From an uncultured Eubacteriales bacterium (lineage in GTDB: Bacteria > Bacillota > Clostridia > Saccharofermentanales > UBA5734): a DNA stretch of 64,000 nucleotides. A program made the position numbers and the translations under genes. Where the stretch lies: contig CAILLO010000047.1 in NCBI GenBank assembly GCA_903835065.1, forward strand, positions 124,001 to 188,000. Reading direction: 5' to 3'. Below are positions 48,350-58,292 of the stretch, piece by piece (the first letter of the stretch is position 1; each line of letters begins with the position of its first letter). The notes below the pieces were generated by a model. That model was not told the origin of the DNA. It searched no databases and worked only from the letters and a program-made list of their open reading frames with translations.

Positions 48350-49945
48350 ATGAGAATCCTGATCACCGAGAAGATCGCCGAGGACTCCGTCCAGTACCTG
48401 AAGGACCAGGGGTTCGACGTCGACGAGCGTCTCGGGCTTTCCCAGTCGCAGATCGAGGAGATCGTCGCGCCGTACGATGGTCTGATCGTCCGCAGCGTCA
48501 CGCAGGTGAACCGCAGCCTGCTTTCACACGCTAAATCAATGAAGGTCGTCGGCCGCGCCGGCAACGGCATCGACAACATCGACGTCGACGCCTGCACCGA
48601 CCTCGGCATCATCGCAGTGAACACACCCGAAGCCAACATCATGGCCGCCGCGGAACTCGCCGTGGGCCTCGCCTTCTGCACCTTCCGCAACATCTGCTTC
48701 GCCGACCAGTCCGCGCGCAAGAACGAGTTCCGTCGCGGGAAGATGATCGGCAACGAGCTGGAAGGGAAGACCGCCGGCATCATCGGACTCGGGCGGATCG
48801 GCTCGATCGTGGCCCGGAAACTCTCCGGCATCGGCATGCGCGTGATCGCCTACGATCCCTACATCACCGACGAGCGCTTCGCGCGCGCCGGCGTCGAAAA
48901 GATCGACGGGTTCGAGGACTTCCTCGCGCAGGCCGACCTGATTACCTTCCACACGCCCAAGACCAAGGAGACCGTGAATATGATCGATGCGCCGCAGCTG
49001 GCGAAGTGCCGGAAGGACGTCCGCATCGTGAACGCCGCGCGCGGCGGGCTGGTCAACGAGAAGGCGCTGTACGACGCGCTCGTCTCCGGGCAGGTCGCAG
49101 CCGCCGGCATCGACGTCTTCGACAAGGAGCCGAGCTACGACCGCAAGCCCGGCGAGCAGAACTTCGAACACCCCCTCCTGACCCTGCCCAACGTCGTCGT
49201 CACGCCGCACCTGGGCGCCTCGACGCACGAGGCCAACCGCAACGTCGGGACGGCGGTCACCGAGCTGGTCGCCAAGGCCCTCAAGGGCGAGCTGGTCGCC
49301 GCCATCAACATGCCGGCCGTCGGCGGCCGTCTCAGCGAGATGCGTCCCTATATCCAGCTCGCCGAGCGTCTCGGCTCGATCTACTTCCAGGCCGAGAAGA
49401 CGCGCGTCAACCGGCTCGAGATCGTCTACAGCGGCGATCTCGCCGGCGCCGAGACCGACCTGCTGACGCTGTCGGTCCTCAAGGGCTTCCTCACGCCGAT
49501 CGCCCAGGAGCGCGTCAACTTCGTCAACGTGTCCCGAAACGTCGCGCAGATGGGCGTCGAGGTGGTCGAAAGCCGCACCACGCTGCTCGAGAAGTACACC
49601 AACCTGATTACCGTCCGCTTCACGAACGACACCCGCACGCTGTCCGTCTCCGGCACCGTCTTCGGCAAGGATTCGATGCGCATCACGGACTTCTTCGGCT
49701 ATCCGATGGACTTCGAGCCCACGCGCAATGTCATCGCGGTCCAGAACGAGGACAAGCCGGGCGTCATCGGCCGCATCGGCACGCTGCTCGGCCAGAACGA
49801 GATCAACATCGCGACACTCAACTGGGGCCGCAAGGGCACGCGGGCGAACGCCGTGGTCGGGCTGGACGGCGACGTGACGGACGACGTGATCGCGAAGATC
49901 GCCAGGCTCGAAGGTGTACTTCGCGTTTCGCTGCTGCACTTCTAG
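48350..49945 (+). CDS. serA: D-3-phosphoglycerate dehydrogenase, long form
   Basis: 531-residue first enzyme of serine synthesis. The substrate-binding and NAD domains show RAGNGIDNID, GIIGLGRIGSIVARKL, and NAARGGLVNEKAL. The catalytic His lies in VVTPHLGASTHEA. The intermediate ASB domain and a C-terminal ACT domain (IAVQNEDKPGVIGRIGTLLG) follow, as in type I PGDH, so serine feedback is possible. GAGAGGAGG lies before the ATG. It ends in a bidirectional terminator shared with the convergent YYY gene. Serine from this pathway is the co-substrate of TrpB2 two genes before. Confidence 0.96.
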   Translation: MRILITEKIAEDSVQYLKDQGFDVDERLGLSQSQIEEIVAPYDGLIVRSVTQVNRSLLSHAKSMKVVGRAGNGIDNIDVDACTDLGIIAVNTPEANIMAAAELAVGLAFCTFRNICFADQSARKNEFRRGKMIGNELEGKTAGIIGLGRIGSIVARKLSGIGMRVIAYDPYITDERFARAGVEKIDGFEDFLAQADLITFHTPKTKETVNMIDAPQLAKCRKDVRIVNAARGGLVNEKALYDALVSGQVAAAGIDVFDKEPSYDRKPGEQNFEHPLLTLPNVVVTPHLGASTHEANRNVGTAVTELVAKALKGELVAAINMPAVGGRLSEMRPYIQLAERLGSIYFQAEKTRVNRLEIVYSGDLAGAETDLLTLSVLKGFLTPIAQERVNFVNVSRNVAQMGVEVVESRTTLLEKYTNLITVRFTNDTRTLSVSGTVFGKDSMRITDFFGYPMDFEPTRNVIAVQNEDKPGVIGRIGTLLGQNEINIATLNWGRKGTRANAVVGLDGDVTDDVIAKIARLEGVLRVSLLHF

Positions 49946-49986
49946 AACCTACGAGCGAGGAACGCGCGACGTCCTTCGCCACGCAG

Positions 49987-50022
49987 AAAGAGCGGGATCC
50001 GTCGAAGGGTCCCGCTCTTTTT
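49987..50022. terminator. Bidirectional terminator between serA and YYY gene
   Basis: A 14-base arm (49987-50000) pairs with 50007-50020 around a 6-base loop. It is flanked by AAA on one side and a T-run on the other, so it can work for both converging transcripts. Confidence 0.88.
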
Positions 50023-50049
50023 CCTGTCCGGAGCCGCGCCGCGAGGGCG

Positions 50050-52680
50050 TCAGCCCAGCAGGGCCGTGTCGACGTGGATCACGTAGACGGTGCCGTCGGT
50101 GCTGGTGAAGGCCTTCGAGCCCAGCGCCTGGAGACCGGCCTCGTCGATCGCGCTGAACTGGGAGCGCTCGAGCCCGCCCACGACGATGTATTCGACCTTG
50201 TATTTCTTGAGGAGCACTTTGGCGACGGCCGCGTCGGTATCGTTGTAGATCGCGTCGACGTCCGCGTGGTGCGGCACCACGACGTCGGAGTAGCCGTTCG
50301 GCGTCGCCTTGCTCGTGCGCCACAGCCACTCGTGCGTCTGCCAGCCGATGATCGTGGGCAGGCCGGTGTAGGCCGAGACCACGCAGAAATCGGTGTAGCT
50401 GTCGCCGTAGGCCTCGAGGATCGCGGGCTGTCCCTTCACGTTCTCGTTGAACCAGGAGATCGCCTCGAGGTAGGGCGTGAACTTGCCGGCCGCCGGCTTG
50501 CTGCCGGTGTTGAGGCTGTTGTCCTTCTCCACCGTGACGCCGTCCAGTCCCTTGTAGTACTTGATGCCGAAGGACTCCAGCGAATAGTAGCCGGTGCCGG
50601 TGGACGTGCGGAATTCGTTGCCCAGCCACTGCTCGCTCGAAACGATCGTGTAGGAGAACGGGATGACGAGCGCGAGGACGAAGACGACCGGGGCGATCGA
50701 CCAGCGGTTGTCGAGCTTGTTGCGGGACCGCTTCACGGGGAATCGGGCGATCGCGTAACCCACTACGAGCGAGAACAGGACGAACGCCTGGTAGGTGAAC
50801 TTGAACATGGTGTTCGCCCGCTTGTAGTCGCCGCTGTAGATGTCGACGACGTAGATGATCTCGGGCGCGAGGACGAGACCGACGGCACAGACGAACAGTC
50901 CGCACACGAACAGGTCGGTGGCGTTGAACCCGTTGAGGAAGCGGGCGAAGGGCGTGCGAGAGGCCGCGGCGTCGGGGTCGACGCCGGCCTTGTCCTTCGC
51001 GCGCCGGCGCAGGCAGTAGACCACGAAGACCAGTCCGAGCGCGAAGTGGCCGCCCCACAGGATCAGAAGCTGGAAGAGGGGCGTGTGGTTGATCGCAAGG
51101 GCGAGAGACTTGGAGATCGGCTCGAACGTCAGGTTGAAGGGGAGGGCGACGAGGTGGGCGACCAGGAAGAGGGCCGACATCTGGGCGCCGGTGATCGTCA
51201 GGGCGTCGCCGACCATCATCGTGAGCAGCGTGTTGACGGCGAGGACCACGACGAAGCAGAGGACGGCGAGGACCGGGTTGGAGACGAAGATGAAGGGGAT
51301 GAGCAGGAGGAGTCCCTGGAGCGCGAAGACCGGCAGGGATTCCAGCGTGAAGGTGGCGCCGTATCCCCGCGTGTTGACGAAGAGCAGGGCCATGCAGGCC
51401 ACGACGAAGTAGATCGCGAAGTCCCAGAAGTTGGTCATCATGAAGATGCCGAGCAGCGCCGCGGGAATCAGGAACAGCGGGTTCTTCAGCGTGTCGCCGA
51501 GCAGGGCCCGGGACGCGCGCGATTCTCTCCTGAACCAGTCCTTGTCGGGGCTCTTCTCCGGCGCCTGCAGCTGGACTTCCGAGAAGCGCCGGGCCGCCTC
51601 GCGGGCGGCCGGCTGGGAGACCAGCATGACGAGGAGCCCGAGGAACAGGAGCACGAACATGAGGTCGATCACGTGGGCGTGGAGGTCCGCGACCAGGAAG
51701 GAATAGAACGGGAACTCGTGGATCGTCATGTCGTGGAGGGCGTTGCCGGCCGCGTCCGTCGAGGGGTTGTAGCCGATGTAGCGGGTCGAGTTGGCGAACC
51801 AGAAGTTGGCCTGCCCAAAGCTTCCGACGCGGACGCCCAGGGTCGACAGCCACTTGAGGATCGCGCCGCCGGGGAGGTCGTACGCATAGAAGAAGGCGTG
51901 GGAGTTGCCGCCGACCGTCGTGAGCAGCGCCGCGACGAGTCCGCCGAACGCCGGAGCGGACTTCGGGATCGTGGGGATCTTCTCGCGGGCCTTGGCGAGC
52001 GCGGTGCGGACGACCGCGTAGGCCAGCGCCAGCGTGAAGGCGAAGGTGCCCGCGAGGGCGAGGTTGTAGGAGACGCTCGTGGGGATGCCGGTGAACTTCG
52101 TCACCAGCGTGTACACGTACTGGCCGTAGTAGTAGTAGTTGATATTGCTTCCGGCGAGCCACATGTCCTTGGCGGGCAGCCAGTCGGTCCTCATCATGCT
52201 GTTCATGAAGCCGAAATCCATGAACTTCTCGAGACCCTCGATCACCGGCTTCAGACCGCGGGCATAGGTCCAGACCAGCAGCCCGGCGCCGAACAGGAAT
52301 TCCTGGAAGGCGATCGCCCGGACGCGGTCCCGGGTCGAGAAGGCCTCCAGGAACTTCGCATACCCCTTCTTCGGCACATAGAGGAGCAGGGCGGCCGCGC
52401 AGGCGAGCCCGATCAGGCTGGCCTGGCGGAAGGGGAGGACGTGGATCATGCTCAGGATCCACATCGCGAGGGAGAGGACCGCCAGCGAGAGGGGCTTCGC
52501 GAAGGTCCAGCCCGAATCGACGGTGCCCTTGAACAGCCGCGAGGAGAGCGGGAGGAAGACGATGCCCAGGATCGAGAGGCCGAGCCACCAGATCAGGTAG
52601 GCGGGGGCGTCCGCGCCGAGGAAATGGAAGGAAGCGGCGGCGGGGACGAGGGGGAGCAGGAGCCAGAGGAATCGTGCCAA
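50050..52680 (-). CDS. Giant YYY-domain (DUF2298) membrane protein
   Basis: 876 residues with many hydrophobic helices (about 16-18 by eye). The family hallmark NINYYYYGQYVY lies around residues 178-189, and a HxxxHxxDLxF-like loop (LVADLHAHVIDLMF) follows. The last about 200 residues form a soluble domain. It matches the Chlor_Arch_YYY/DUF2298 family, whose function is unknown; a glycosyltransferase C-like role is a guess from the many helices and acidic loops. It starts at TTG 52680 with AGGTGA upstream, one base beyond the FAD gene stop, so the two are coupled. Confidence 0.85.
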   Translation of the reverse strand: MARFLWLLLPLVPAAASFHFLGADAPAYLIWWLGLSILGIVFLPLSSRLFKGTVDSGWTFAKPLSLAVLSLAMWILSMIHVLPFRQASLIGLACAAALLLYVPKKGYAKFLEAFSTRDRVRAIAFQEFLFGAGLLVWTYARGLKPVIEGLEKFMDFGFMNSMMRTDWLPAKDMWLAGSNINYYYYGQYVYTLVTKFTGIPTSVSYNLALAGTFAFTLALAYAVVRTALAKAREKIPTIPKSAPAFGGLVAALLTTVGGNSHAFFYAYDLPGGAILKWLSTLGVRVGSFGQANFWFANSTRYIGYNPSTDAAGNALHDMTIHEFPFYSFLVADLHAHVIDLMFVLLFLGLLVMLVSQPAAREAARRFSEVQLQAPEKSPDKDWFRRESRASRALLGDTLKNPLFLIPAALLGIFMMTNFWDFAIYFVVACMALLFVNTRGYGATFTLESLPVFALQGLLLLIPFIFVSNPVLAVLCFVVVLAVNTLLTMMVGDALTITGAQMSALFLVAHLVALPFNLTFEPISKSLALAINHTPLFQLLILWGGHFALGLVFVVYCLRRRAKDKAGVDPDAAASRTPFARFLNGFNATDLFVCGLFVCAVGLVLAPEIIYVVDIYSGDYKRANTMFKFTYQAFVLFSLVVGYAIARFPVKRSRNKLDNRWSIAPVVFVLALVIPFSYTIVSSEQWLGNEFRTSTGTGYYSLESFGIKYYKGLDGVTVEKDNSLNTGSKPAAGKFTPYLEAISWFNENVKGQPAILEAYGDSYTDFCVVSAYTGLPTIIGWQTHEWLWRTSKATPNGYSDVVVPHHADVDAIYNDTDAAVAKVLLKKYKVEYIVVGGLERSQFSAIDEAGLQALGSKAFTSTDGTVYVIHVDTALLG

Positions 52681-52681
52681 G

Positions 52682-54007
52682 TCAGGTCACCTCGCTTTTG
52701 TGGAGTCCAGGGGCCGGGCTGGCCCCTTCGATGCGTCGCCTGGGATCGGAACGGACCCGCGCGGCCACCGCGAGGCCTGCGCGTACGGAGCGGTCGATCG
52801 AGTGCTCTTCGGGAAGGGTGCGGGCGATTCCGGCCAGGAACAGCCCGGGATAACCGGCCTCCGGAGCGAAGGCGGCCTGCCGGTCGAACAGGGAGCGCGG
52901 AGGGCAGGCGTAGCGCGTGCGCGTCAGGCGCCAGTCCTTGACGTCCGAACGCAGGAGTTCCGGGTGCATCTCCGTCAGGCCGCGGAAGAAAAGGCGGAAG
53001 ACCTCGCCGTCGGACTGCGTCCAGAGGGGGTCGGCCGTGTCGATGTCGCGGGAGAGGTAGAGGATGTGGCCGCCGTAGCGACGCAGACCCACGAGGTTCG
53101 AGTGCTCGGTGACGAGGCGGAAAGGAGCGGCGGCGGGGACGAAGGTCCGGTGGTAGGAGGACAGGGACTGCTTGAGCCGGAGCGCGAGGCACAGGTGTCC
53201 CTGGTAGCGGATTGAACGGAGCCGCTCGAGGTACGATTCGTCCAGTCCCGCGCCGACGGTCATCTCGGCGAAGCGACGGCCGGAGACCGTCGCGACCACG
53301 GTGTCCGTCTCGAGGCCGTAGGACGTGCAGTCCTCGAGGATGCAGTCGAGCCGGAAACCGACGGGCTGGGGGCGGATATCGGTCACGGTGCACCCGCAGC
53401 GGACCTCTCCCCCCAGCGACTCGATCTCCTTCAGGAGCGCGCGGACGAGGATCGAGAATCCGCCGGCCGGGTAGCCGGCCGAACGGTCCCGACGGGAGCC
53501 GGAGTCGACTCCGGGGGGGCAGGACGCGAGCCATTCCCCCGGGATCTCGACGGGTTCCGAAGCGGAGCGAGGAGCGACCATCGCCCGGAGCGCCTCGGAG
53601 CAGAGGAAGGGCGGGCGGCGGCGGCTGACGGACCGGAAGGCGGCGAGCAGACGGCTGGTCCAGGCGAGCGGCCGGATCGAGAGTAGGTCGCCTGCCCGGT
53701 CGATGCGGTGGTGCGAGCCATCCAGATACAGCGACGCGTTGGGGCGGAACCATTCGATCTGCGCGTCGAGGCCCAGGTCCATGAAGAGCTTCAGCAGGTC
53801 CCGGTCCGAGACGTCGATCACGTACGGAATCCGTTCGAGGTCCTCCCAGCCGATCCGGAAGGTCGACAGCATGCCGCCCGGATGCAACTCGCTCTCGAGG
53901 ACCGTGACGTCGTAGCCGGACCGGGCGAGCGAGCAGGCGGCGACCAGACCGGTCACACCGGCCCCGACGACGCATGCCTTCCTTCTGCCCTGGACCGGTC
54001 CGTCCAT
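52682..54007 (-). CDS. FAD-dependent oxidoreductase, phytoene-desaturase/protoporphyrinogen-oxidase-like
   Basis: 441 residues. The dinucleotide motif is VVGAGVTGLVAACSLARSG, followed by LESELHPGGML. An inner substrate region follows, then the C-terminal GLFLAGIARTLPEEHSIDRSVRAGL, which matches the FAD-closing motif of amine-oxidase/desaturase proteins. Such genes act in carotenoid, heme or sugar (UDP-galactopyranose-mutase-like) chemistry; none is proven here. GAGGAG precedes ATG 54007. Its stop adjoins the TTG of the giant membrane protein, suggesting a joint envelope-related pathway. Confidence 0.8.
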   Translation of the reverse strand: MDGPVQGRRKACVVGAGVTGLVAACSLARSGYDVTVLESELHPGGMLSTFRIGWEDLERIPYVIDVSDRDLLKLFMDLGLDAQIEWFRPNASLYLDGSHHRIDRAGDLLSIRPLAWTSRLLAAFRSVSRRRPPFLCSEALRAMVAPRSASEPVEIPGEWLASCPPGVDSGSRRDRSAGYPAGGFSILVRALLKEIESLGGEVRCGCTVTDIRPQPVGFRLDCILEDCTSYGLETDTVVATVSGRRFAEMTVGAGLDESYLERLRSIRYQGHLCLALRLKQSLSSYHRTFVPAAAPFRLVTEHSNLVGLRRYGGHILYLSRDIDTADPLWTQSDGEVFRLFFRGLTEMHPELLRSDVKDWRLTRTRYACPPRSLFDRQAAFAPEAGYPGLFLAGIARTLPEEHSIDRSVRAGLAVAARVRSDPRRRIEGASPAPGLHKSEVT

Positions 54008-54039
54008 CGATTCTCCTCGTGCAGTCGGGACCCGACGAT

Positions 54040-55407
54040 TCAGCGGATCCTGCGGGACTCCAAGTAATAGCGCTTCTCGGAAGCCTCGCCCATCGAGAAG
54101 GCCTTGCGGGGAAGGACGCCCTCGTCGGCGATACAGGGGAAGAGGGAGGACTTCGGGAGGGCGGGGAGAAGCATGCCGCAGCCTTCCGATCCGGACAGCC
54201 GGAGGACGACGTCCTCCCCGTGGATGTAGTCCACGCGGCAAGGGAAGGCGGACGCGTATGCGTCGACCAGGTCCTGGGCGGTCGCGACCGCGAGGGAACG
54301 ACGGGGCCGCTCGAAGCGGAGGACGGACCCGAGGCCTCGGGAGACCAGAGGCAGCGGATGCGTCGCGGGGTCGCAGCCCCGGGCGAAGAGGACCGCCTGT
54401 TCCGCGGATGCGAAATCGCGGGAACGCGCGCCGAGAGCCGCGTATTCCTCGAGGGCGAAGTCCCGGACGGACGGAAGCGTCGCTCCGAAGAGGATCCGGT
54501 GGATCGGCTCGAATTCCAGGCCGGGGTCGTTCAGGTCGAGCGCTTCGGCGAGGGCGTAGCGCGCGGGGTGCGACGACGTGTCGGAGCCTGCGGGCAGCGC
54601 GTCGCGCACCTCCTGCCAGTGCGTCTTCGCAGCGGCGAGGGAGTGGTTGCCGTCGCCGACGGCGAAGAGCAGGCCGTCCCGCTTGAGGCTCGGAAGGCGG
54701 GAAAAGGCGACGAGGGCGTCGCGGAGATCCTTCGAAGCGGCGTCGATCCGGAAGCCGCGCACGTGGCCGCCGCCCATCGAAAGGTCGAAATCGTAGAGCC
54801 GATCAAGAGAGTCCGATTCCGCGAGGGCGACGAGGGGCGCGAAGACGCTCCGGGCCGGGTCGTCGAAGAGCAGCTGGACGTGGGGGACCTCGAGGGGGGC
54901 ATCGCGGCGAATCGCGACGCGCGGCGGAATCCGGGAGACGACGGTGCCTTCGGTCGCGCGGACGAGGCCGCGGAACCCGGGCGAGAAGTCGTAGCGGTCG
55001 AGGTCGACGGCCAGCACGAGGCCCCACCGGGACGGGTGGAACGCGGTGCGGCGTTCGACGAGGACGAGACAGCGGCCCGCGCTGCGGAGAATGCCGGAAT
55101 CCAGATAATCCTGCATCGTGCGGGAGATCTCTCCGATCCGGGCCGAAAGTCCGGCTTCGGAGGTCCCGTCCAGTAGCGTTTCGGGGAGGACCATCCGGAG
55201 CGTCGAAGGCGCCTTCCCGACGAAGCCGTCGAGCTCACGCCAATAGGACGGTTCCGACGTGAACTGGTCGCAGGCGACCACCGCCCAGCGTGGAAGGTCC
55301 GAGCCCGCCTGGGGCAGGAGGATCTCGGGGACCAGGATTCCGAGTCCATCGACGTTCCCGCAGGGGTCGAGCGAGGTCCGGGCCTGCGGTTCGGAGGTCA
55401 GCGGCAT
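54040..55407 (-). CDS. DUF1015 family protein
   Basis: 455 residues matching DUF1015. Visible are the early WAVVACDQFTSEPSYW, then YDFDLSMGG and FAVGDGNHSLAAAK in the centre, and FEPIHRILFGA. The function is not established, but in Clostridia this gene is often beside serA/serC, and here it is first in the operon converging on serA. GGGAGGA lies before ATG 55407; the frame is open further upstream into the divergent alaS region without similarity. The FAD gene follows after 32 bases. Confidence 0.85.
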   Translation of the reverse strand: MPLTSEPQARTSLDPCGNVDGLGILVPEILLPQAGSDLPRWAVVACDQFTSEPSYWRELDGFVGKAPSTLRMVLPETLLDGTSEAGLSARIGEISRTMQDYLDSGILRSAGRCLVLVERRTAFHPSRWGLVLAVDLDRYDFSPGFRGLVRATEGTVVSRIPPRVAIRRDAPLEVPHVQLLFDDPARSVFAPLVALAESDSLDRLYDFDLSMGGGHVRGFRIDAASKDLRDALVAFSRLPSLKRDGLLFAVGDGNHSLAAAKTHWQEVRDALPAGSDTSSHPARYALAEALDLNDPGLEFEPIHRILFGATLPSVRDFALEEYAALGARSRDFASAEQAVLFARGCDPATHPLPLVSRGLGSVLRFERPRRSLAVATAQDLVDAYASAFPCRVDYIHGEDVVLRLSGSEGCGMLLPALPKSSLFPCIADEGVLPRKAFSMGEASEKRYYLESRRIR

Positions 55408-55525
55408 CGGGTCATCCTCCCGTAAGACGGACCGGTCCGCCCGGCGAGCCGGAAGCGGACCTGGAAGGCTTTGAATCGAACGCTCCCATAATACCACAGG
55501 AAACCCGCACGGGTGAAGGATTCCG

Positions 55526-55555
55526 TTGCCCGTGCAGGGGGAGATGCCGTATAAT
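55526..55555 (+). promoter_or_regulatory. Predicted alaS promoter
   Basis: TTGCCC at 55526-55531, an 18-base spacer and a perfect TATAAT at 55550-55555, 39 bases before the alaS ATG. No T-box or other leader structure fits in the short space. Confidence 0.55.
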
Positions 55556-55594
55556 CCCAAGGAACCGGACCCCCCACGGAAAAGGAGACCTGAC

Positions 55595-58258
55595 ATGCAG
55601 AAACTGGGACTGAACCGCATCCGCGAGGAGTATCTTTCGTTCTTCGAGACGAAGGGGCACCTCCGTCTTCCGAGTTTCCCGCTCGTGCCGAGGAACGACC
55701 CCTCGATCCTGCTGGTCAACGCGGGGATGACCCCGCTGAAATCGTATTTCACGGGCGCCGAGGTCCCTCCCTCCACGCGCATCGCGACCTGCCAGAAATG
55801 CATCCGTACGCCCGACATCGAGCGCGTCGGGAAGACCGCCCGCCACGGCACCTATTTCGAGATGCTCGGCAACTTCTCCTTCGGCGACTACTTCAAGCGC
55901 GAGGCGATCCCCTGGGCCTGGGAATTCTGCACGAAGACGATGGGCCTGCCCACCGAGCGCCTGCACGTGACCGTCTACCTCGACGACGACGAGGCGCACG
56001 ACATCTGGGCGAAGGACGTCGGCGTGGCCCTCGACCACATCTCCCGCCTCGGCAAGGCCGACAACTTCTGGGAGCACGGCACCGGTCCCTGCGGCCCCTG
56101 CTCGGAGATCTACTTCGACCGCGGCGCCGAGAAGGGCTGCGGAAAGGACGACTGCGCTCCGGGATGCGACTGCGACCGCTTCGTCGAGTTCTGGAACCTC
56201 GTCTTCACGCAGTTCAACAAGGAAGAGGACGGCTCCTACACGCCGCTCGCCAAGAAGAACATCGACACCGGCATGGGCCTCGAACGCCTGGCCTGCATCC
56301 TCCAGGGCGTGGACAACCTCTTCGAGGTCGACACGATCCGGGCGATCCTCGACGCCGTCTGCGCTCGCACCGCGACCCGGTACGGCGCGGACCCGAAGAC
56401 CGACGTCGCGATCCGCGTGATCACGGACCACATCCGCAGCACCTCGATGATGATCTCCGACGGCATCATCCCGTCGAACGAGGGCCGCGGCTACGTCCTG
56501 CGCCGGCTCCTGCGCCGCGCGGCCCGCTTCGGCCGCATGCTCGGCGTCGAAGGGACGTTCCTCCACGGAATCGCGTCGGTCGTCGTCGCGGAATCGTCCC
56601 AGGCGTACCCGGAGCTCTCGTTGAAGAAGGACTACATCCAGCGCGTGATCCGGATCGAGGAGGAACGCTTCGCGGAGACCGTCCAGCAGGGGCTCTCGAT
56701 CCTGTCCCAGGAGATGGAGGAGACCCGGGCCCGGGGCGGCCGGCGACTCGAAGGCGCCGACGTCTTCCGTCTGCACGACACCTATGGGTTCCCGCTCGAC
56801 CTGACGCGCGAGATTGCCGCGGAGAACGGATTCGACGTCGACGAAGAAGGCTTCCGCCGAGAGATGGACGCCCAGAAGCGCAAGGCCCGCGAAGCGCTGA
56901 AGGAGAAGGGCGGGTCCGCCTGGGCGGGCGATGCGCTGCCCCAGGGCCTCGCGCCCGGATTCCGAACGGCGTTCCGCGGCTACGAGAAACTATCGCTCGA
57001 GGCGACCACGATCTTCCTCGTGAAACCCGGCGAGGGGGGCGAGATCCCGAGCGTAGTCGAGATCGCCTCCGCAGGAGACCGCGTCGTGGCCGTCTTCGAC
57101 GAGACTCCGTTCTACGCCGAATCCGGCGGTCAGGTCGGGGACACCGGCACGGTATCGGGTCCCGGCTTCTCGGCTCGCGTCGACGACACGCGGAAGACGG
57201 CGGACGGCAAGTTCCTGCACACGTTGACCGTCCTGGAGGGCTCGATCGGAATGGGCGACCGCGCGACGCTGTCCGTCGACGTGGAGCGCCGCCGCGCGAT
57301 CGCGTCCAACCACACGTCCACGCATCTGCTCCACAAGGTCCTGCGCGAGGTCCTCGGGAACCACGTGGCCCAGTCGGGTTCGCTCGTGACGCCGGACCGT
57401 CTCCGCTTCGACTTCAGCCATTTCCAGCCGATGACCCCCGCCGAGAAGGAGGAGGTCGAGCGTCGCGTCAACCGCGCGATCCTCGCCGGCTATCCCGTGA
57501 CGACCGAGGAGATGACTCTCGAGGATGCCCGTCGCACCGACGCCATGGCCCTGTTCGACGAAAAGTACGGCGATACCGTGCGCGTCGTCCGCGCCGGCGA
57601 CTTCAGCCGGGAGCTCTGCGGCGGCACGCACCTCTCGCGCACTTCGGACGCCTGCCTGTTCAGGATCCTCTCCGAAACCGGCGTCGCCGCCGGCATCCGC
57701 CGCCTCGAGGCGACGACGGGCACGTCCGCCATGGAGGCCGACGAAGCCGACCGCCACCTGATCCGGGACGTCGCGGCCGCTCTGAAGAGCACGCCGGCCG
57801 ACCTGCTTCGGCGTGCGCAGCAGACCCAGGAGGAAGCGCGCGCGATGGAGCGCCGCATCGAGGAACTGACCGCCAAGCTCGCGGCGAGCCACGCGGGGGC
57901 CCTCTCCGAACTGGCGAAGGACGTCGGGGGGCTGAAACTGCTCGTCACGCGGGTCGAGGCGCACGACACCGACGCGCTGCGCGTCGCGGCGGACGGGCTG
58001 CGCCAGTTCCTCGGATCCTGCGTGGTCGTGCTGGCCGCCGTGACCGACGGGAAGGTCTCGTTCGTGGCGATGGCCACCCCCGAGGCGGTGGGGAAGGGCG
58101 CCCACGCCGGCAACATCCTGCGCGAAGCCGCGAAGGCAGCGGGCGGCGGCGGCGGCGGACGTCCCGACATGGCCCAGGCCGGCGGAAGAGATCCTTCGCT
58201 GCTCGGTCTCGCCCTCGAGACCGCGGAGAAGACGGCGCGCGCCCAGCTCGGAGCCTGA
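55595..58258 (+). CDS. alaS: Alanyl-tRNA synthetase
   Basis: 887-residue class II synthetase with all domains. Aminoacylation domain: RPSFPLVPRNDPSILLVNAGM-like start (here LPSFPLVPRNDPSILL), GNFSFGDYFKREA, and GMGLERL. Editing domain: HTSTHLLHKVLREVLG, with the CxxxH site in LCGGTHLSRTSD. The C-terminal C-Ala domain ends GGGGGGRPDMAQAGG. AAAGGAG 7 bases before ATG 55595 sets the start, and the frame upstream is inside the promoter. A cysteine-rich insert (CGKDDCAPGCDCD) near residue 190 resembles the zinc-containing loop found in many AlaRS. Length is normal. Confidence 0.97.
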   Translation: MQKLGLNRIREEYLSFFETKGHLRLPSFPLVPRNDPSILLVNAGMTPLKSYFTGAEVPPSTRIATCQKCIRTPDIERVGKTARHGTYFEMLGNFSFGDYFKREAIPWAWEFCTKTMGLPTERLHVTVYLDDDEAHDIWAKDVGVALDHISRLGKADNFWEHGTGPCGPCSEIYFDRGAEKGCGKDDCAPGCDCDRFVEFWNLVFTQFNKEEDGSYTPLAKKNIDTGMGLERLACILQGVDNLFEVDTIRAILDAVCARTATRYGADPKTDVAIRVITDHIRSTSMMISDGIIPSNEGRGYVLRRLLRRAARFGRMLGVEGTFLHGIASVVVAESSQAYPELSLKKDYIQRVIRIEEERFAETVQQGLSILSQEMEETRARGGRRLEGADVFRLHDTYGFPLDLTREIAAENGFDVDEEGFRREMDAQKRKAREALKEKGGSAWAGDALPQGLAPGFRTAFRGYEKLSLEATTIFLVKPGEGGEIPSVVEIASAGDRVVAVFDETPFYAESGGQVGDTGTVSGPGFSARVDDTRKTADGKFLHTLTVLEGSIGMGDRATLSVDVERRRAIASNHTSTHLLHKVLREVLGNHVAQSGSLVTPDRLRFDFSHFQPMTPAEKEEVERRVNRAILAGYPVTTEEMTLEDARRTDAMALFDEKYGDTVRVVRAGDFSRELCGGTHLSRTSDACLFRILSETGVAAGIRRLEATTGTSAMEADEADRHLIRDVAAALKSTPADLLRRAQQTQEEARAMERRIEELTAKLAASHAGALSELAKDVGGLKLLVTRVEAHDTDALRVAADGLRQFLGSCVVVLAAVTDGKVSFVAMATPEAVGKGAHAGNILREAAKAAGGGGGGRPDMAQAGGRDPSLLGLALETAEKTARAQLGA

Positions 58259-58292
58259 GGCTTCCGGCGGAGCGACCGGGGAGGAGACGGAC

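Noticed and set aside
49006-52941. A 1311-codon plus-strand frame over serA end and the YYY gene
   Set aside because: Runs through a terminator, is Glu/Arg/Gly-rich without domains, and opposes a clear membrane protein.
55408-55594. T-box or other leader upstream of alaS
   Set aside because: The promoter lies 39 bases from the ATG and no GGTGG box or terminator hairpin is present.
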